Shown here: one piece after another, positions 22,486-25,551 of the stretch
How the letters are laid out: the number at the start of each line of letters is the position of its first letter
Position numbering within the stretch: the first letter of the stretch is position 1
Origin: Rhodoferax sp. UBA4409
GTDB lineage: Bacteria > Pseudomonadota > Gammaproteobacteria > Burkholderiales > Burkholderiaceae_C
Direction: 5' to 3'
NCBI GenBank assembly: GCA_002390825.1
Contig: DGQR01000084.1
Span: 1-25,551 of the forward strand
DNA length: 25,551 nucleotides
The notes under the pieces: model-generated
Told to the model about the DNA's origin: nothing
Seen by the model: the letters and a program-made list of their open reading frames with translations, nothing else
Database searches by the model: none
Position numbers and translations under genes: made by a program

Positions 22486-23787
22486 ATGAAAACAAGTCTG
22501 CGCCACTCATTCAGGCCCGCGCGTGCAGCCACCATGCCACCGGGTAAAAGCTGCGTCTTGATCGTGGAAGACCAGAGAGCCCTCTCTGAAATGCTCACCA
22601 GCATGGTCAAAAAGGCGTGGCAATGCACGGTTCTCACCGCCTACTCCCTCGCGGAGGCCAACGCGCTCCTGGAACAGCACGGCCACGAAATATTTGCCGC
22701 AGTCTGCGATGCCAACCTGCCCGACGCTCCCTATGGGGAAGTCTTCGAGCTGATCGCTGCCAAACACATCCCCGCTATTGCCCTGACCGGCACAATCACC
22801 AAAGACATCCGCAACATGATGACGCAGGGTCTGATCGTCGACTACGTGCTGAAAAAGGGGCTGCCCTCCTTTGAATACGCGGTGCAGTGGCTAAGCCGCC
22901 TGATCCGGAACGCAGGTCTCAAAGTTCTGGTGGCCGACGACTCCCCCTCTTCGCTGGAAGTCATTCGCCGCATGCTGTCCATGCAGGGCCTGAATGTGCA
23001 AATAGCGCACAACGGGCGCGAAGCCTTGGCAGTGCTTGCTGCACAACCCGACATCAAGCTGGCCCTGATCGACTACAACATGCCGGTGGTGGACGGTTTC
23101 GAATTTGTGACCGAAGCCCGCCGCACCATGGGCAAAGAGCGCCTCGCCATCATCGGCATTTCCGGGGAAGACCATTCCGACATCTCGGCACGCTTCCTGA
23201 AGCACGGGGCCAACGACTTTATGTCCAAGCCCTATTCGTTCGAGGAAATGACCTGCCGGGTCAACCAGAACCTCGAGATGCTGGAGCTGGTCGACCGCTT
23301 GCACCACCTGGCCAACGTGGACTCTTTGACCGGCCTCTATAACCGGCGGCATTTTTTCGAGCAAGGCGGTGTGCGTCACGGTTTTGCCAAAAACGCGGCG
23401 CAGCCGGTGGTGGTCGCCATGCTGGATATTGACCACTTCAAATCCATCAACGACCGTTTCGGACACGCCAATGGTGACATCGTGATCCGTTTTGTCGCGG
23501 ATTACCTGCGGAAACACTTTCCGGACGCCCTGATCGCCCGCATTGGCGGCGAAGAGTTTGCGCTGTTCAGCGAATCCCACACCGTCGAGCTCTTGCGACC
23601 CAGGCTCGATGCGTTCCGGGAGTTGTTGCCCCTCAACTCTGCCGAAGGCATGCCAGAAGAAATCAAAGTGACGATCAGTATCGGCATCCACGGCGGGCAC
23701 GATGACGACTTGAACGCCCTCCTACATGTGGCCGACCAACGCTTGTACGAGGCAAAGGCCCAAGGGCGGAATCGCTTGGTGGGCTGA
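22486..23787 (+). CDS. Two-receiver response regulator with GGDEF diguanylate cyclase domain
   Basis: A 433-residue protein with two receiver domains and a C-terminal GGDEF domain, an architecture resembling PleD. Receiver 1 (about 21-140) has phospho-acceptor Asp75 in VCDANLPD. Receiver 2 (about 146-262) has Asp196 in LIDYNMPVVDGFEF and the conserved Lys in FMSKPYS. The cyclase domain (about 273-433) has the sequence DSLTGLYNRRHF and active-site RIGGEEF (GGEEF at 354-358), so it should make cyclic di-GMP. The inhibitory RxxD site five residues before GGEEF is absent (FPDA there). No sensor kinase is adjacent. ATG 22486 has a weak GGA ribosome site; ATG 22534 is an alternative that keeps both receivers. 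A TTGAAT/TATCGT pair at 22448-22475 could be a promoter, but it would leave almost no leader. Confidence 0.93.
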   Translation: MKTSLRHSFRPARAATMPPGKSCVLIVEDQRALSEMLTSMVKKAWQCTVLTAYSLAEANALLEQHGHEIFAAVCDANLPDAPYGEVFELIAAKHIPAIALTGTITKDIRNMMTQGLIVDYVLKKGLPSFEYAVQWLSRLIRNAGLKVLVADDSPSSLEVIRRMLSMQGLNVQIAHNGREALAVLAAQPDIKLALIDYNMPVVDGFEFVTEARRTMGKERLAIIGISGEDHSDISARFLKHGANDFMSKPYSFEEMTCRVNQNLEMLELVDRLHHLANVDSLTGLYNRRHFFEQGGVRHGFAKNAAQPVVVAMLDIDHFKSINDRFGHANGDIVIRFVADYLRKHFPDALIARIGGEEFALFSESHTVELLRPRLDAFRELLPLNSAEGMPEEIKVTISIGIHGGHDDDLNALLHVADQRLYEAKAQGRNRLVG

Positions 23788-23803
23788 TTCAGCGGAGCCG
23801 GTA

Positions 23804-23809
23804 TATAAT
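23804..23809 (+). promoter_or_regulatory. Consensus -10 box upstream of rpsT
   Basis: A perfect TATAAT lies 17 bases after the stop of the diguanylate cyclase gene and 46 bases before the rpsT ATG. No good -35 is present at 16-18 bases; TTGGTG at 23776-23781 is 22 bases away. It is a plausible rpsT promoter on the strength of the -10 and its position. Confidence 0.6.
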
Positions 23810-23854
23810 CATTGGCTTTGCTGACAACATCCTCCAACACAAGGAATATTAATC

Positions 23855-24154
23855 ATGGCATCTGGTAAACCCAAGAAAAAGAACCCGCGCCTGGCGTCGG
23901 GCCGTAAACGCGTCCGTCAGGACATCAAAATCAATGCAGCAAACACTTCTTTGCGTTCCAAATACCGCACCGCGGTGAAGAACGTGGAAAAGGCAGTTGT
24001 GGCCGGTGACAAGACCAAAGCCGCAGAATTGTTTGCCAAGATGCAAGCCGTGGTGGACACCGTGGCTGACAAGGGCATCTTCCACAAGAACAAGGCAGCA
24101 CGCGATAAGAGCCGTTTGGCTACCAAGGTGAAAGCCTTGGCACTCGCAGCCTAA
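23855..24154 (+). CDS. rpsT: 30S ribosomal protein S20
   Basis: S20 is a small, very basic protein that binds 16S rRNA early in 30S assembly. The 99-residue sequence starts MASGKPKKKNPRLASGRKRV, has the S20 helix NTSLRSKYRTAVKNVEKAV, and the highly conserved GIFHKNKAARDKSRLATKV near the end. ATG 23855 follows an AAGGA ribosome site 10-11 bases upstream. It stands alone with its own -10 box and terminator, as is common for rpsT. It is slightly longer than the Escherichia coli protein (87 residues), as usual in betaproteobacteria. Confidence 0.98.
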   Translation: MASGKPKKKNPRLASGRKRVRQDIKINAANTSLRSKYRTAVKNVEKAVVAGDKTKAAELFAKMQAVVDTVADKGIFHKNKAARDKSRLATKVKALALAA

Positions 24155-24224
24155 TCACTTAGGCAATCGCACGGACCTTGGCAACAAGGTTCGCCGTTTG
24201 TAAGGGTGCGCTGTCAGCAAAAGC

Positions 24225-24254
24225 AAAAAAGCCGTTCATCTGAACGGCTTTTTT
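24225..24254. terminator. Bidirectional intrinsic terminator between rpsT and the DUF3579 gene
   Basis: Six A, GCCGTTCA (24231-24238), a 2-base turn, TGAACGGC (24241-24248), then six T. It lies 70 bases after rpsT and 24 bases before the stop of the convergent DUF3579 gene, and works on both strands. Confidence 0.92.
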
Positions 24255-24278
24255 GTTTCTGTCGTCAGGACAAAAAAA

Positions 24279-24617
24279 TTATTCGGAAGCTGCCGGACGA
24301 GCTGCGGGAGCAGCAGGCGCCTCAGGGCGGGTCTCGCTGACTTGCAACTCGTTGTCACGGGCAAAGTTCAGGCAAAAATCCCAAGCCATCACATCGTAGT
24401 CCCGCAAGTCGGGGTGCACGATGACGCATTTGACCTGCCCGATCGAGGTGGGCACGCACCATGGCGAATAGCCCAAGTGGCTACCGCGGGTGGCGCCGCC
24501 GGGGCGGAATTGGCTCATCACGCCGGCCAGACGCTCCGCCCAGTCACTGGGGCGAAAGGTCTTGCCTTGCCGCGTGATTCCCAGGATGTAGAGTTCTTTT
24601 GGAGGAGTGGTAGCCAT
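24279..24617 (-). CDS. DUF3579 family protein
   Basis: A 112-residue protein with the DUF3579 pattern of betaproteobacteria: KELYILGITRQGKTFRPSDW, AERLAGVMSQFRP, LGYSPWCVPTSIGQVKCVIV and DYDVMAWDFCLNFARDNELQ. The function is unknown. The family's gene often sits beside argD in this group, as here, but no role in arginine metabolism is shown. The C-terminal tail is Ala/Pro-rich and probably disordered. I chose ATG 24617 because MATTPPKELYILG is the usual start; a GTG at 24650 would add 11 residues. No clear ribosome site precedes either start. The gene is convergent with rpsT and divergent from argD. Confidence 0.85.
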   Translation of the reverse strand: MATTPPKELYILGITRQGKTFRPSDWAERLAGVMSQFRPGGATRGSHLGYSPWCVPTSIGQVKCVIVHPDLRDYDVMAWDFCLNFARDNELQVSETRPEAPAAPAARPAASE

Positions 24618-24795
24618 CAGTGCGTGGAAAATTTCAGGGGGTTCGCCCACCGGTTGATCACGGTGCTGCGACGCACAAGAATTCTACCCGCTCCGCTGTC
24701 ATGGAGATGACAAACCAGCTATGCAGACGCGCATCAGTGTGATGTGGATTTGTCACGAAACCGCCATCCACAGTGCGCCTAAAATCAGGCTTCAA

Positions 24796-24836
24796 CGGCC
24801 CGACTGGCCTTTGCATCAGTCGGGCCGATCTGTTTT
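24796..24836 (+). promoter_or_regulatory. Stem-loop with short U-run in the argD leader (possible attenuator)
   Basis: CGGCCCGACTG (24796-24806) pairs perfectly with CAGTCGGGCCG (24817-24827) around a 10-base loop, followed by ATCTGTTTT. It ends about 24 bases before the argD ATG in the 242-base gap after the divergent DUF3579 gene. No upstream plus-strand gene needs a terminator here, because rpsT ends 540 bases earlier at its own. A leader attenuator or the 3' end of a small RNA are possible. Two smaller hairpins lie upstream (TGTCAT/ATGACA at 24697-24712, CATCA/TGATG at 24732-24744). Confidence 0.5.
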
Positions 24837-24859
24837 GTAGCCACCACCGGAGTTACCGC

Positions 24860-25551
24860 ATGACCGCCGCCACTGTTACCACGCCGTCCTCGCCCCACGT
24901 GATGAACACCTACGGCCGACTGCCCATCGCCCTGAGCCATGGCCAAGGCTGCCGTGTGTGGGATGTGAACGGCAAGGAATACCTGGACGCCCTAGGCGGC
25001 ATCGCGGTCAACACCCTGGGCCACAACCACCCCCAACTCGTGCCCGCTTTGCAAGACCAGCTGACCAAGCTGATCCACACCTCCAACTACTACCACATCC
25101 CCCTGCAGGAAGAGCTGGCCAAGCTGCTGGTAGAGCGCTCTGGCATGACGAATGTGTTTTTCTGCTCCACCGGCCTGGAAGCCAACGAAGCCGCCCTGAA
25201 GCTGGCCCGCAAGTTCGGCCACGACAAGGGCATTGAGCGCCCCGAAGTGGTGGTGTACGAAAAAGCGTTCCACGGCCGCTCTATTGCCACCCTAAGTGCC
25301 ACCGGCAACCCCAAAGTGCAAGCCGGCTTCGGCCCGCTGGTGGAAGGCTTTATCCGCGTGCCGGTGAATAACATCGACGCACTGAAAAAAGCCACCGAAG
25401 GCAACCCGAATGTCGTGGCCGTGTTCTTTGAAGCCATCCAGGGCGAAGGCGGCGTGAACCCGATGCACATGGACTACTTGCGCGAGGTGCGTACCCTGTG
25501 CGACCAGCGCGACTGGCTCTTGATGATTGACGAAGTGCAGTGCGGCATGGG
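24860..25551 (+). CDS. argD: Acetylornithine aminotransferase, N-terminal part (cut by window edge)
   Basis: ArgD is a PLP-dependent class III aminotransferase that converts N-acetylglutamate semialdehyde to N-acetylornithine in arginine synthesis. The first 230 residues are present: NTYGRLPIALSHGQGCRVWD, YLDALGGIAVNTLGHNHPQL, STGLEANEAALKLARKFG for phosphate and PLP binding, AFHGRSIATLSATGN, and MIDEVQCGMG with Asp224, which pairs with the PLP ring nitrogen. The PLP lysine lies past the right edge. Other class III enzymes (for example ornithine or 4-aminobutyrate aminotransferases) are close relatives, but the N-terminus and the DUF3579 neighbour favour ArgD. ATG 24860 has GGAG about 8 bases upstream. 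A leader stem-loop precedes it. Confidence 0.93.
   Translation, partial: MTAATVTTPSSPHVMNTYGRLPIALSHGQGCRVWDVNGKEYLDALGGIAVNTLGHNHPQLVPALQDQLTKLIHTSNYYHIPLQEELAKLLVERSGMTNVFFCSTGLEANEAALKLARKFGHDKGIERPEVVVYEKAFHGRSIATLSATGNPKVQAGFGPLVEGFIRVPVNNIDALKKATEGNPNVVAVFFEAIQGEGGVNPMHMDYLREVRTLCDQRDWLLMIDEVQCGM

Noticed and set aside
24740..24757. Possible CRP- or ArgR-like operator (TGTGATGTGGATTTGTCAC) before argD
   Set aside because: The half-site spacing does not match CRP, and the sequence does not match the ArgR box well enough to call.
1..25551. CRISPR arrays, tRNA or rRNA genes, insertion sequences and phage genes
   Set aside because: None seen: no regularly spaced direct repeats, no cloverleaf or rRNA-like stretch, and no transposase or phage motif in any frame.

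Overview
The window looks like a chromosomal segment of a Comamonadaceae betaproteobacterium (Rhodoferax, Curvibacter or Limnohabitans type). This is inferred from high-GC coding sequence, the style of the proteins, and two gene neighbourhoods typical of Burkholderiales: purM divergent from an AI-2E transporter gene followed by hda, a HAD phosphatase, pcnB and folK; and murJ near rpsT, a DUF3579 gene and argD. I see no rRNA, tRNA, insertion sequence, CRISPR array or prophage gene.

Left part (1-12.0 kb), accessory in flavour. The 5' end of a probable circularly permuted ATP-grasp gene runs off the left edge. Next to it is a broken comEC: its N-terminal domain is joined out of frame to its C-terminal metallo-beta-lactamase domain, and the membrane channel is missing. 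Then come a large transglutaminase/DUF2126 protein, an AbrB-family membrane protein, an orphan ParA/MobD-like ATPase, a Tat-exported HiPIP, a flavin reductase-like protein on the other strand, an ATP-grasp/alpha-E fusion protein, and a second transglutaminase overlapping it by one base. The ATP-grasp, alpha-E, transglutaminase and DUF2126 genes belong to a poorly characterised peptide-bond-forming system known from comparative genomics. Here it is split into two blocks with unrelated genes between them.

Middle part (12.0-18.8 kb). A RidA-family gene converges on an orphan chemoreceptor gene across a strong bidirectional terminator. Upstream of the chemoreceptor on the minus strand is a tight housekeeping run: AI-2E transporter, hda (control of DnaA), HAD phosphatase, pcnB (RNA polyadenylation) and folK (folate). 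Gaps are 8-30 bases, or a 4-base overlap.

Right part (18.8-25.6 kb). purM (purines) converges on a SirB1-type gene and murJ (lipid II flippase) across a palindromic terminator. Divergent from murJ is a two-receiver diguanylate cyclase, followed by rpsT with its own -10 box and a shared terminator, then a DUF3579 gene on the minus strand. argD starts after a leader with a strong stem-loop and is cut by the right edge.

Most notable observations: the internally deleted comEC, the split ATP-grasp/alpha-E/transglutaminase system, the inverted repeat over the AbrB-family start codon, and the stem-loop in the argD leader.
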